Shown here: one piece after another, positions 16,343 to 24,749 of the stretch
Layout: every line of letters begins with the position of its first letter
Numbering within the stretch: the first letter of the stretch is position 1
NCBI GenBank assembly: GCA_049241565.1
Contig: JBMLQL010000009.1
Span: 1-64,000 of the forward strand
Reading direction: 5' to 3'
From: DZBG01 sp049241565
GTDB taxonomy: Bacteria > Bdellovibrionota > Bacteriovoracia > Bacteriovoracales > Bacteriovoracaceae
DNA: 64,000 nucleotides
Translations under genes and position numbers: made by a program
The notes under the pieces: generated by a model
What the model was told of the DNA's origin: nothing
Database searches by the model: none
The model's input: the letters and a program-made list of their open reading frames with translations, nothing else

Positions 16343-16689
16343 CATCAATAAAATATTCTTTTCTTTATTGTTTTCAAAATGAATATATGACTCTTGTTGA
16401 GATTAAACGCACGGATCTTCCCGAGGACTCAACTCCTGAACAGGTGTATTCGTGGCTAGTGATTAATCCCCAAACTGCCGAGTATAAAAAGCTAGGTTTT
16501 AAAAGTATGGGGACTGAAATGGTAAATGGAAATCTTATCAATATCAGAGTATTTAATGAAGGTGAGTTAAGATTTGACGGACTTTTTGCCAAGTTTGTTT
16601 ACGGACCCAATTCTCATTTGCTTGAGAACAAGAGCAGTGCAGAACCTAGCAAAAACATCGCTGATATCGTTAGTACTTATCTAGACTAA
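16339..16689 (+). CDS. Conserved-looking hypothetical protein coupled to the HELEH gene
   Basis: Up to 116 residues from the ATG that overlaps the upstream stop (ATGA). An internal ATG at 16387 (MTLVEIKRTDLPED) would give 100 residues and removes an odd Phe/Tyr-rich leader; no clear ribosome binding site decides between them. The protein is mixed alpha/beta, soluble, with no motif I know. Overlap suggests coexpression with the exported HELEH protein. Function unknown. Confidence 0.6.
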   Translation: MTSIKYSFLYCFQNEYMTLVEIKRTDLPEDSTPEQVYSWLVINPQTAEYKKLGFKSMGTEMVNGNLINIRVFNEGELRFDGLFAKFVYGPNSHLLENKSSAEPSKNIADIVSTYLD

Positions 16690-16698
16690 ATTTAAATT

Positions 16699-17457
16699 CT
16701 ATTTATCTGTTACAAACTCGCAAACCCCAGTACCTTTGACGTCTGTATCGGCCGTTCTAATATCAATCTTGGTTTTTTTGCCTTCTACTCCATCAAGCTC
16801 ACGGTCTCTCTTCTTTTTAAACTTTAGTGTGAGTTGAACTTCTTTTGTATCAATTGAGAGAACAATCTTTCGGTTATTTTCTTTCTCCTTGATTTCCTTA
16901 TTTGAAACTTCAATGTTTTGAGTTTTAGTTACAATAAAGCTAGTTTCTTTCAGACGAATAAGATCGACATTCGTTGTTTCAACTTTGCATCGAAATGTTT
17001 CTACAATTTCATTAAGTTTTTGAGCGGTTTTTGGGAGAGCAATTTTTGAAACATCAAAAATTTCTTCGGAGCACTTAGAGCTCAGGCGTGAAACAGCTGC
17101 TAGGGCCTCTCCAGTTATCTCATAAGAATAGGTGATATCAGATTTAGTTTTAATTCTATAGGCCATATCCCTAATCCCTGTGCGCTGAATTTCTTCAAAC
17201 ACGTAGGCTACGGCCTGAAGTGGGGCACGACTAGTTTGAATAAGTTCAGGCCCTAGACTGAGTCCAAGATTTAGGAGAAGTTCTTGTGAGAGAGCTGGAG
17301 AGAGATTATTCCAGAAATTTCTGATATCAGATTTTCCTTTTAGTTCTTCAAGGACTTTCTCAACAACTTCATTTTTTAGTCTGACTTTGACGATTGACTC
17401 GTCTTTTTTAGAAGCGGCTATATCAAGGTTCTCCACACAGCTTATTGGCATGACCAC
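16699..17457 (-). CDS. Hypothetical protein, body of a stop-interrupted lipoprotein gene
   Basis: The open frame from the GTG at 17457 encodes 252 residues of a soluble alpha/beta protein with no recognised domain and cysteines near its start, middle and C-terminus. Read upstream in the same frame, the DNA continues without a gap to an ATG at 17568 that begins a perfect lipoprotein signal (lipobox LASGC). The frame is broken only by one TAA at 17503-17505, four codons after the lipid-modified cysteine. The likely original gene is 16699..17568. As it stands, the body would lack export. Nonsense mutation, readthrough or a sequencing error could explain it. Confidence 0.6.
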   Translation of the reverse strand: MVMPISCVENLDIAASKKDESIVKVRLKNEVVEKVLEELKGKSDIRNFWNNLSPALSQELLLNLGLSLGPELIQTSRAPLQAVAYVFEEIQRTGIRDMAYRIKTKSDITYSYEITGEALAAVSRLSSKCSEEIFDVSKIALPKTAQKLNEIVETFRCKVETTNVDLIRLKETSFIVTKTQNIEVSNKEIKEKENNRKIVLSIDTKEVQLTLKFKKKRDRELDGVEGKKTKIDIRTADTDVKGTGVCEFVTDK

Positions 17458-17502
17458 GGCGTTGGCTTGGGATAAAGTAGCAGGACCACCGACAAGCTTA
17501 GC

Positions 17503-17568
17503 TTACTCCATTTGGAGACATCCGCTAGCAAGCGTGACTAAACTGAGGAGAATAAATTTATTTTTCAT
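17503..17568 (-). pseudogene. Orphaned lipoprotein signal peptide ending at an in-frame TAA
   Basis: ATG at 17568 with AAGGG upstream starts MKNKFILLSLVTLASGC, a textbook lipoprotein signal, then LQME and TAA. The 15 codons between the TAA and the GTG at 17457 are in the same frame as the downstream gene and contain no further stop. This is most easily read as the 5' end of that gene. Confidence 0.65.
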
Positions 17569-17622
17569 ATGGCCCTTATTTAGCAAAATTCTTGCCAGAA
17601 TAAGGGCCTAAATAGAGGGGTT

Positions 17623-19329
17623 TTAGCTATTTGTGCTGTCTAAAAAATCGACAATCTCTTTACCACTGGACAATGCCAGAACTTTCGCCGCTTTGCTTTG
17701 GGCTTTTTTATAATCAAGATTTCGAATAGTTTTTCTCGTCTTGAGGATTGCAGAAGGAGTCATACTAAAATGTGTTAATCCCATGCCCAAGAGTACTTCG
17801 GTGAGCTTTTGGTTAGAGGCCATCTCTCCACACATGGCCACTTCAATGCCTGCCTTATTTCCCGCAGAGATGACTTGAGAGATAAGCCTTAGAACGGCTG
17901 GATGAAATGGATCATAAAGATGATGAACTTTCTCATTCATGCGATCAACGGCGCAGGTGTATTGAATAAGGTCATTTGTTCCAATGCTAAAAAAGTCCAC
18001 ATGCTGAGCAAGAAGGTCACTCATAATAGCGGCTGAAGGAATTTCAATCATAATCCCTATTTTGACTGTCTTTGAGTATGAAATGTCTCTGAGTTGTAGT
18101 TCTTGTTTGGCCTCTTCAAGGATATTTTTAGCAAGAAGAACTTCTTCAAGACCTGAAATCATGGGGAACATGATCTGAAGATGACCGTAGACGGAAGCAC
18201 GAAGAAGAGCACGGAGCTGATCTTTAAAAATGCCTTTGTTATCTAAGCAGTAACGAATCGCCCGGTGTCCTAAAAAAGGATTATCTTCTTTAGCGATTTT
18301 TAAATAAGAGATTTCTTTGTCTCCCCCCACGTCTAATGTTCTGATCACAGTAGGGCGGTTCTGCATTTTTTCAAGAACAGCTTTGTAGATCTCATACTGT
18401 TCATCTTCAGTGGGAGCCGTGTTTCGGTCCATATAGATGAACTCAGTCCTAAAAAGACCAACACCCTCTGCATCGTTTTTCATGGCCACTTCGGTATCAA
18501 TTACAGAGGCTATATTGGCCTCTAGCTTTACTGTATGATTATCTAGGGTGCTTGATTTTTGGCCAATATAGTTTTTAAGTTCTTTTTTCAGAAGCTCATC
18601 ATCAGTTTTTTGTTTTTTGAAATGAGTCAGTGTCTTCTCATCTGGTGTTTGAAATACCTCTCCAGCATCCCCACTAAAAGCAATCATTTCATTATTAAGG
18701 ATAAGTTTGGTGGCATCTTTCAGACCAACAATGGCCGGAATCTCAAGAGTGCGGGCCATAATGGCGGTATGAGATGTTTTACCACCGATTTCGGTGATAA
18801 GCCCAAGGACATGCTCACGCTTAAGAGTTGCCATCTCTGAGGGAGTAATATCTTTGGCCACAAGAATAACATCTTCTTTGAGTGCGCTGAGATCATAAAC
18901 TTTAATTCCAAGCATAATGCGCAGAATACGATCCGTGACATCTTTCACATCAACCGCACGCTCTTTCATATACTCATTATCCATTGAGTGAAAAATGGAG
19001 ATGAATTGTTTGGCGACTTGATCAAGAGCGTAGGTTGCCTTGAATTTTTGATTCTTAATCAAGTCCGTTGTGGCTTCAATCATCTCTGGATCTTCAAGAA
19101 TCATGAGATGGGCCTCAAAGATGGCTGCTTTATCCGCTCCCATCTCTTGAAGAACACGGTCGTGCAGGGAAGTCAGCTCACCCTTGGCCGTCTGGATGGC
19201 ATCCATGAGACGCTTCATTTCATTTTCAGGTACTGTCGTGAGTCCTTCTTCGATTTTAATATCGTTGTGAAGAATGACGAGGGCCTTACCAATGGCAATT
19301 CCTGAAGAGGCACTTTTCCCTACAAGCAT
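17623..19329 (-). CDS. ptsI: PTS enzyme I (phosphoenolpyruvate-protein phosphotransferase)
   Basis: 568 residues, close to the usual 575. The phosphorylated His lies in GGKTSHTAIMAR (about residue 187), followed by TLEIPAIVG. The C-terminal PEP-binding barrel shows GLFRTEFIYMDR, RTLDVGGDK, FSIGTNDLIQYT and the MCGEMAS cysteine. It takes phosphate from PEP and passes it to HPr. Last gene of a compact operon: EIICBA, 10 bases, HPr, 9 bases, EI. No EIIA-Ntr or EI-Ntr GAF domain is fused, so this is the sugar system. Confidence 0.97.
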   Translation of the reverse strand: MLVGKSASSGIAIGKALVILHNDIKIEEGLTTVPENEMKRLMDAIQTAKGELTSLHDRVLQEMGADKAAIFEAHLMILEDPEMIEATTDLIKNQKFKATYALDQVAKQFISIFHSMDNEYMKERAVDVKDVTDRILRIMLGIKVYDLSALKEDVILVAKDITPSEMATLKREHVLGLITEIGGKTSHTAIMARTLEIPAIVGLKDATKLILNNEMIAFSGDAGEVFQTPDEKTLTHFKKQKTDDELLKKELKNYIGQKSSTLDNHTVKLEANIASVIDTEVAMKNDAEGVGLFRTEFIYMDRNTAPTEDEQYEIYKAVLEKMQNRPTVIRTLDVGGDKEISYLKIAKEDNPFLGHRAIRYCLDNKGIFKDQLRALLRASVYGHLQIMFPMISGLEEVLLAKNILEEAKQELQLRDISYSKTVKIGIMIEIPSAAIMSDLLAQHVDFFSIGTNDLIQYTCAVDRMNEKVHHLYDPFHPAVLRLISQVISAGNKAGIEVAMCGEMASNQKLTEVLLGMGLTHFSMTPSAILKTRKTIRNLDYKKAQSKAAKVLALSSGKEIVDFLDSTNS

Positions 19330-19338
19330 ACTATGATC

Positions 19339-19599
19339 CTAAAGTTGAAATTTATTTTCAATAAGCGTTGCTAGTTTTGTCATGGCCGCTGCTTCGTCTT
19401 CACCAGTGGTAATGACAGTGATCTCAGAATCTTTAGTAAGACCAAGACTCATGAGACCCATGATTGATTTTCCATTTTTCTTCGTACCATTGCTTACGAT
19501 TTCAATATTTGATTTGAATTCAGAAGCCACTTTAACAAATGCTCCTGCTGGACGAGCGTGCATTCCTTCTTCATTTAAAATTTTAAATGTTTTTTCCAT
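19339..19599 (-). CDS. ptsH: Phosphocarrier protein HPr
   Basis: 86 residues. The active histidine is H14 in EEGMHARPA. The regulatory serine region reads NGKSIMGLMSLG with S45 equivalent to Ser46 of Gram-positive HPr, so phosphorylation by an HPr kinase is possible if one exists elsewhere. The ribosome binding site AGGAG precedes the ATG. HPr relays phosphate from EI to the EIIA domain of the neighbouring EIICBA. Canonical in length and motif. Confidence 0.97.
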   Translation of the reverse strand: MEKTFKILNEEGMHARPAGAFVKVASEFKSNIEIVSNGTKKNGKSIMGLMSLGLTKDSEITVITTGEDEAAAMTKLATLIENKFQL

Positions 19600-19609
19600 C
19601 GTAAAACTC

Positions 19610-21487
19610 CTATTTGTTAATCTGAATCACTGATTCAAGAACTTCTATTTTTTGAGAGGACTTAAGTACTCTGACTTCTTTTAGGTCGCCACTGTTTGTA
19701 ATAACAAAAGGAGTCAGATGAGATTTGGCTTCTTTTTTGACTTTCTCCAGATCAAATTCGATGAGAAGTTGTCCACGTTTAATATGGTCACCGGCCTTTA
19801 CAAATCCTTTGAAGCCTTCGCCATTCATCTTGACCGTATCAATGCCTACATGAATAAGAACCTCTGCTCCGTTGCTGGCCTCAATCGCCACGGCATGATT
19901 TGTTTTAAAGATTGTCGCAACTATACCATCACAAGGTGAGAAGACCTTTCCTTCAGTAGGGTCAAAGGCCACTCCTTCACCCATCATCTTTTGAGAAAAC
20001 ATTTCATCTGGAACTTGATCTAGGGGAATGATATTTCCTTTCATCGGAGAAAGAAGTGTTGAGTGGTCAGGGAGCTTCATCATTTTTTTCATTTCTTCTT
20101 TGAGAAGATCTGACTCCGTTCCAAAAACCACTTGAAAATTTCCACCGCCGGCGTGAACACTTCCTGTGGCCCCAATTTCTTTTAGGCGTGCTTGATTCAC
20201 TTTATGATGATCATTCACTGTCAGTCTAAGGCGAGTGATGCAAGCATCAAGATGCTTGATATTGTCTGCTCCCCCTAAAGCGGCGAGAACTGCTTGGGCC
20301 TTTTCCGAGCGTGAACCAAATTTTTCTGCTTCAGTATCTTCATCTTCGCGTCCTGGTGTTTTAAGATTAAGAAATCCAATCCCAAAATAAAAAGTCACAA
20401 AATAAGCGGCAGCAGTGAGCGGACCAACAATAAGGAACAGAAGTGAAACATTCTTTTGATTAAATAAACCGAGAAATAAATCAATCATCGAGGCAGAGAA
20501 TGTATAACCAAGATGTATATCAAGGGCACTTGATAAAAAGCCTGATCCAAAAGTTAAAAGCACATGGGCCACAAAAAGAACTGGGGCCACAAAGATAAAG
20601 GCAAATTCTATAGGTTCACTAATTCCTGTGATAATGGCTGTTAAACTGGCCGCAATCATCACACCACCTATGGCCTTTCTTTTTGTTGTCTTCGCTCGTA
20701 AGTACATGGCCAAAGAAGCAGCAGGAAGACCGAACATCATCATGGCATATTCACTGGCCATGAAAACTCCCGCACTAGGATCACCAGCATAATAACGAGT
20801 GGCCTCACCATGAACAACTTGTCCTGTGGAAGTGACGAATTCTCCAAACTGATAAAGGAATGGAGGATAAAAAACATGATGAAGACCAACTGGAATGAGA
20901 AGACGTTTTGTAGCAGCATAAACGGCTGGCCCAAAACTTGTTCCCATGACCCAAATACCAAATTGATGAATTCCTTCTTGAATAGGTGGCCAGACAAAGG
21001 CCAGAAGAAGACCAAGAGCTAAAGCAGATCCCGCCGTAATAATGGGGACTAATCTTTTTCCAGAAAAAAATCCTAGAAATTGCGGAAGCTGAGTTTCATG
21101 AAAGCGATTATAGATATGTGCACTGATAAGGCCGATCATGATTCCACCAAAGACACCGGTATTAATTGCTAAAGAAAGGTCACGGGCCTCTGTAATAGCA
21201 GTAAGAACATTCATGAGGGTGAAATATCCTGCTACAGCGGCAAGACCCGAGATAGCAGCTCCATTACTAAAAGCAATGGCCACACCAATAGCAAAAAGCA
21301 CAGGCAGCTGCTCAAAAATAGCGATTCCACCACTGTAACAAATATTTCCTACGGCCATGATTAAAGGAAAAGTTTCCTGGCCTTGAAGAAGGCGTCCGAG
21401 GGCCACGAGAAGTCCCGCTGCGGGAAGAACTGAAACGGGAGTCATGAGGGCCTGGCCCATCTTCTGAAAAGAGGAGAAGAAATTCAC
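19610..21487 (-). CDS. PTS EIICBA, glucose/N-acetylglucosamine family
   Basis: 625 residues in C-B-A order, as in NagE. The membrane EIIC domain (~1-380) has about ten hydrophobic segments and the substrate-site signature GISEPIEFAF. The linker LKTPGRED leads to EIIB, whose phosphocysteine lies in LDACITRLRL (~415). EIIA follows with the phosphohistidine in VLIHVGIDTVKMNGEGF (~555). Length and order suggest N-acetylglucosamine, but glucose or maltose-type permeases share these motifs. GTG start with AAGGA eight bases upstream. First gene of the pts operon; no dedicated regulator is adjacent. Confidence 0.92.
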   Translation of the reverse strand: MNFFSSFQKMGQALMTPVSVLPAAGLLVALGRLLQGQETFPLIMAVGNICYSGGIAIFEQLPVLFAIGVAIAFSNGAAISGLAAVAGYFTLMNVLTAITEARDLSLAINTGVFGGIMIGLISAHIYNRFHETQLPQFLGFFSGKRLVPIITAGSALALGLLLAFVWPPIQEGIHQFGIWVMGTSFGPAVYAATKRLLIPVGLHHVFYPPFLYQFGEFVTSTGQVVHGEATRYYAGDPSAGVFMASEYAMMMFGLPAASLAMYLRAKTTKRKAIGGVMIAASLTAIITGISEPIEFAFIFVAPVLFVAHVLLTFGSGFLSSALDIHLGYTFSASMIDLFLGLFNQKNVSLLFLIVGPLTAAAYFVTFYFGIGFLNLKTPGREDEDTEAEKFGSRSEKAQAVLAALGGADNIKHLDACITRLRLTVNDHHKVNQARLKEIGATGSVHAGGGNFQVVFGTESDLLKEEMKKMMKLPDHSTLLSPMKGNIIPLDQVPDEMFSQKMMGEGVAFDPTEGKVFSPCDGIVATIFKTNHAVAIEASNGAEVLIHVGIDTVKMNGEGFKGFVKAGDHIKRGQLLIEFDLEKVKKEAKSHLTPFVITNSGDLKEVRVLKSSQKIEVLESVIQINK

Positions 21488-21664
21488 AGATTTATCCTTA
21501 TCAAATGATTAGAGAGTTGATCTTAGGATAATGATTACAGGGTTGCCAATCTAGAGTTGAATTGTCAGGCTTCGTATTCTAAGAAATTCACCTTAACTTG
21601 CGAATTGTTATCAGGGCCAAATTGTCCTTGGAATGGTGTCATTGACGACACTAGCCGGCGCAGA

Positions 21665-21690
21665 TGCGTCATGATTGCAGTTGCGTCATG
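21665..21690. repeat. Direct repeat TGCGTCATG upstream of the repeat-rich secreted gene
   Basis: Two exact copies of TGCGTCATG, at 21665-21673 and 21682-21690, 17 bases apart, in the 290-base divergent gap before the EIICBA gene and the secreted-protein gene. An inverted repeat GTGTC-attgac-GACAC (21636-21651) lies just upstream. This gap holds no gene that I can see. Possibly binding sites for a regulator; position only. Confidence 0.35.
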
Positions 21691-21777
21691 TTTATGAAAT
21701 TTATTAAACCAAAAAAGATACTGATTTGGTCTGAATTTTGCTTTAGAGTTCTCAGTTGTTTATTCAAAGGAGTCATT

Positions 21778-23160
21778 ATGAAGCTACCATCGCTTCTTTT
21801 AGGAAGCTTTTTAGCAGTTATGAGTGTGGGCGAAGCCTTTGCTCAAAGAAGTCCAGGCCGTGGTTCATCAGGCGGATCATCACGTGGTGGTTCATCTTAT
21901 TCAGGTTCTTCGAGCCGTGGACCAAGCTATAATCCAAGTCGCGGAAGTTCATCTCCGTCATCGCCATCGCGATCAACACCAACGCGCCCTTCTTCAGGAT
22001 CGTCAGTAGGTGGATCAAGATCAGGTTCAACTCCAAGAGGCCCAAGCTATAATCCAGGCCGTGGAACAACAACGACGCCAACTCGTCCGTCGACAGGGTC
22101 ATCTGTTGGTGGATCTAATTCTGGCTCAACTCCAAGAGGGCCAAGCTATAATCCAGGTCGTGGAACAACAACGACACCAACGCGTCCATCAACTCCGTCA
22201 ACACCATCGACACCGAGAGGACCAAGTTATAATCCAGGTCGTGGAACGACAACGACGCCAACGCGTCCATCTTCTCCATCTACGCCAAGAACAACAACTC
22301 CTCGTGGACCAAATTACAATCCAGGAAGAGGAGCTCCTTCTACTCCAGGTCGCGTTGTTGTCCGTGGGCCACGTTACAATCCAGCTCCTTCAACGGCACG
22401 TCCGTACAGACCGGTTGTGATTCGTAACTACCGTCCTCACGTTCCTTACTATAGAACTTATGTTCACTCTCGTCGTTACATCAGACCTTATGATTATTAC
22501 TTCGGAGTTCGTCGTTACCATATCTACCGTTACTGGTTATTTGAGCCAGTTTCTTATGGATACAGCAATGGTTACTATGTTCTTAATGACTATCCTTACT
22601 ATGTTTATCATGGATACCGTCACCGCTATAGTACAGTTGATACATGTTCATACCAGCTAGTTGATTCAACATCGAATACGGCCGTAAAATCTTTCACTGA
22701 GAGAGTTTGCCAGGCAGCTTATGATGAATGTGCTCTTGAGCGTGATGTGGCCAACCAGTCACTTAGCGAGATTCGTTACTTCTGTGCTGAGCGCGTAGAT
22801 GAAGAGTTCGCCAATACATCAGATGATTCAGTTGTGTTTGATCCTCAACCAAATGAGCAAACTGATAGTGTGTGGTCAGCTATTAATAACTATCTTTCAG
22901 ACAGATCGTATAAAGAAATTTGGAGAGATGGTTACAGAAAAGAGCGTTTTGATCCTAAGTGTTCAGTTGAGAAAGTGCGTAAGCATAAACTTGGCTGTAA
23001 ATATGTAATTAAAGTCGCTGGGAAAAACTACCCGGATCACCAAGGTGAAATCTGTTCTCATAAAGATTCAGCAGCTCTTGCTGGCTGTGATGTGGGAACT
23101 CAAAAGAAAAATGCTGGTTGTTTATTAAAGCTAGCTGTATCTGAAGGTCTTTGTCACTAA
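21778..23160 (+). CDS. Secreted protein with Gly/Ser/Pro repeats and Cys-containing C-terminal domain
   Basis: 460 residues from the ATG at 21778 (AAAGGAG six bases ahead, and a signal peptide starts exactly there; the frame is open further upstream). Signal ~1-23 ending AFAQ. Residues ~24-215 are low complexity with about six copies of a unit like PRGPSYNPGRG separated by Thr/Ser/Pro spacers. Residues ~215-290 are rich in Tyr and Arg. The rest is a folded-looking domain with about ten cysteines. It resembles structural surface or extracellular proteins. It is monocistronic with a terminator. No enzyme motif seen. Confidence 0.75.
   Translation: MKLPSLLLGSFLAVMSVGEAFAQRSPGRGSSGGSSRGGSSYSGSSSRGPSYNPSRGSSSPSSPSRSTPTRPSSGSSVGGSRSGSTPRGPSYNPGRGTTTTPTRPSTGSSVGGSNSGSTPRGPSYNPGRGTTTTPTRPSTPSTPSTPRGPSYNPGRGTTTTPTRPSSPSTPRTTTPRGPNYNPGRGAPSTPGRVVVRGPRYNPAPSTARPYRPVVIRNYRPHVPYYRTYVHSRRYIRPYDYYFGVRRYHIYRYWLFEPVSYGYSNGYYVLNDYPYYVYHGYRHRYSTVDTCSYQLVDSTSNTAVKSFTERVCQAAYDECALERDVANQSLSEIRYFCAERVDEEFANTSDDSVVFDPQPNEQTDSVWSAINNYLSDRSYKEIWRDGYRKERFDPKCSVEKVRKHKLGCKYVIKVAGKNYPDHQGEICSHKDSAALAGCDVGTQKKNAGCLLKLAVSEGLCH
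21913..22400 (+). repeat. Degenerate in-frame tandem repeats (PRGPSYNPGRG units)
   Basis: Repeats within the secreted gene. Copies begin near 21913, 22036, 22135, 22213, 22300 and 22360, with spacers of varying length made of Thr, Ser and Pro codons. Two neighbouring units near 22030 and 22130 are nearly identical at the DNA level, implying recent duplication or slippage. Confidence 0.7.
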
Positions 23161-23174
23161 GACTTAAAATAGAG

Positions 23175-23206
23175 AAGGGGAGGGCGATGCCTTCCCCTTT
23201 TTTTTA
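23175..23206 (+). terminator. Terminator of the repeat-rich secreted gene
   Basis: Stem AAGGGGAGGGC/GCCTTCCCCTT (one G-T pair) with a short loop and a run of eight T. It touches the stop codon of the convergent M32 gene. Confidence 0.85.
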
Positions 23207-24643
23207 TCCATTTTTCTCAATAAAGCGGTTTTTTAAAAGATCAATCCAATACTTCTCATGAAGGGGCTCGCCTGTAGCATCTTTTATCATTTGAGGAGAG
23301 GATTTAATTCGTCCATGCTGATGAAATTCTTTTTGAAGCCATTCGATAGTTGTTTTCATTTCCCCTTTGAGAATATTTGCATGAAGTTTCGGATTCTTCT
23401 TTTGAAGAGTGGCATACATTTGAGCGGCCATCATACTCCCAAGTAAATAACTTGGAAAATAACCGAAAGAGCCAGCGGACCAGTGAGAATCTTGAAGAAT
23501 CCCTTCGGCATCGTCTTGAGGGTCAATGCCAAGGTAGTCATGATAATACTGATTCCATACTCGTGGCAGATCATCAACACTGAGATTTTCATTAAAGATT
23601 TTTTTCTCAATCTCATAACGAATCATAATATGGAGACCATAAGTAACAGGGTCAGCATCAACTCTAATCATACTAGGAGTTACTTCTGTGGCCATAAGGT
23701 AAATATCGTGAGCAGTAAGACCTTTAACAGAATTTTCATCCACCTCTTTAAAGCTTTGATAAAGAAAATCAAAAAACTCTTTTGAATGGCCAAAACAAAC
23801 TTCCCAAAGGCGAGACTGTGACTCATGGAGATCATAACCATTGGCCTCAGAAGCAGGAGAGCCAAACTGTTCAGCAGGTAGTCCAGCTTCATAGAGTGCA
23901 TGACCAAGTTCATGAATGGTAGCAAGGATACTACCCAGGGGTTCTTTTTCATTGTAGCGAGTTGTCAGTCTAACGTCAGTAGGATGCACGGTAAGAGTAA
24001 AGGGGTGAGTTGATTTCAAAAGAACAAACTGTTCTTTATTCACTCCCATCCAATCAATCATTTTCTGACAAACTTTTTGCTGAGTCTCAATTGAAACTTC
24101 CCATGTCTTGGGATGTCGAGGTTGATAAGATTTAACTAAACTGATGAGTTTTTCTTTCATAGGACTAAAGACAGCATCAATATCTTTTTGATCGAGATTA
24201 GGAGAAAACTCATCAAGGAGAAGATCATATGAATTCAGATTGGGATTTATATATTCCGCGTACTTTTTCTTCATCTCGATCATCTTTTTGAGATGAGGCT
24301 TAAATAAATTATAATCTTTTTGTTTTTTGGCCTTCTCCCATGAGATTTGAGATTCTGTTTGGGCCCTTGTCATATCTTCAACGAAAGACTGAGGAAGCAG
24401 TCGATATTTAGTGGCATCCTTAAGCGCAATTTTAGCATTCTCATCATGAGACTGAGATTTTAAAAGATTAAAATATTGATCATCGGTGAGGACTGAGTGA
24501 ACCTTTCCGGCAAAGTATCCAAGGACATCTCCTCGCCATGCTCCACCCATTGGTGGCATTTGAGTTTCAAGATCCCAGTAGTGAAGTGATTGAGCAGAAC
24601 GGAGTATGCCGATTTCTTTCCAAAAATCATTTAATGTTTTCAA
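23204..24643 (-). CDS. M32-family metallocarboxypeptidase (carboxypeptidase Taq type)
   Basis: 479 residues, near the ~500 typical for the family. The zinc motif is ATIHELGHALYEAGL, and downstream ESQSRLWE supplies the third ligand of the M32 HExxH...E arrangement. Near the N-terminus LHYWDLETQMPPMGG is a hallmark of the family. No signal peptide: it would trim peptides from the C-terminus in the cytoplasm, as expected for protein recycling. TTG start with AAAGGA upstream (24651-24656 region). Downstream of the HD-GYP-like gene on the same strand by about 106 bases. Confidence 0.93.
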   Translation of the reverse strand: MKTLNDFWKEIGILRSAQSLHYWDLETQMPPMGGAWRGDVLGYFAGKVHSVLTDDQYFNLLKSQSHDENAKIALKDATKYRLLPQSFVEDMTRAQTESQISWEKAKKQKDYNLFKPHLKKMIEMKKKYAEYINPNLNSYDLLLDEFSPNLDQKDIDAVFSPMKEKLISLVKSYQPRHPKTWEVSIETQQKVCQKMIDWMGVNKEQFVLLKSTHPFTLTVHPTDVRLTTRYNEKEPLGSILATIHELGHALYEAGLPAEQFGSPASEANGYDLHESQSRLWEVCFGHSKEFFDFLYQSFKEVDENSVKGLTAHDIYLMATEVTPSMIRVDADPVTYGLHIMIRYEIEKKIFNENLSVDDLPRVWNQYYHDYLGIDPQDDAEGILQDSHWSAGSFGYFPSYLLGSMMAAQMYATLQKKNPKLHANILKGEMKTTIEWLQKEFHQHGRIKSSPQMIKDATGEPLHEKYWIDLLKNRFIEKNG

Positions 24644-24749
24644 GAAGTGTTCCTTTGATAAGTGACACCACTATTCTACTTGGTCTCAAGATTTTTGAAA
24701 GAAAGTTATAGGTTCTTCTTAATTTTTTTTACTGACTAATTTACACGAG

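Noticed and set aside
21913..22400. Possible CRISPR-like array
   Set aside because: Repeat units are coding, degenerate and of unequal spacing, with no constant direct repeat and unique spacers.
22010..22420. Alternative-frame Gln/Arg-rich frame within the secreted repeat gene
   Set aside because: It is the +2 reading of the repeats; the annotated frame has the signal peptide and ribosome binding site.
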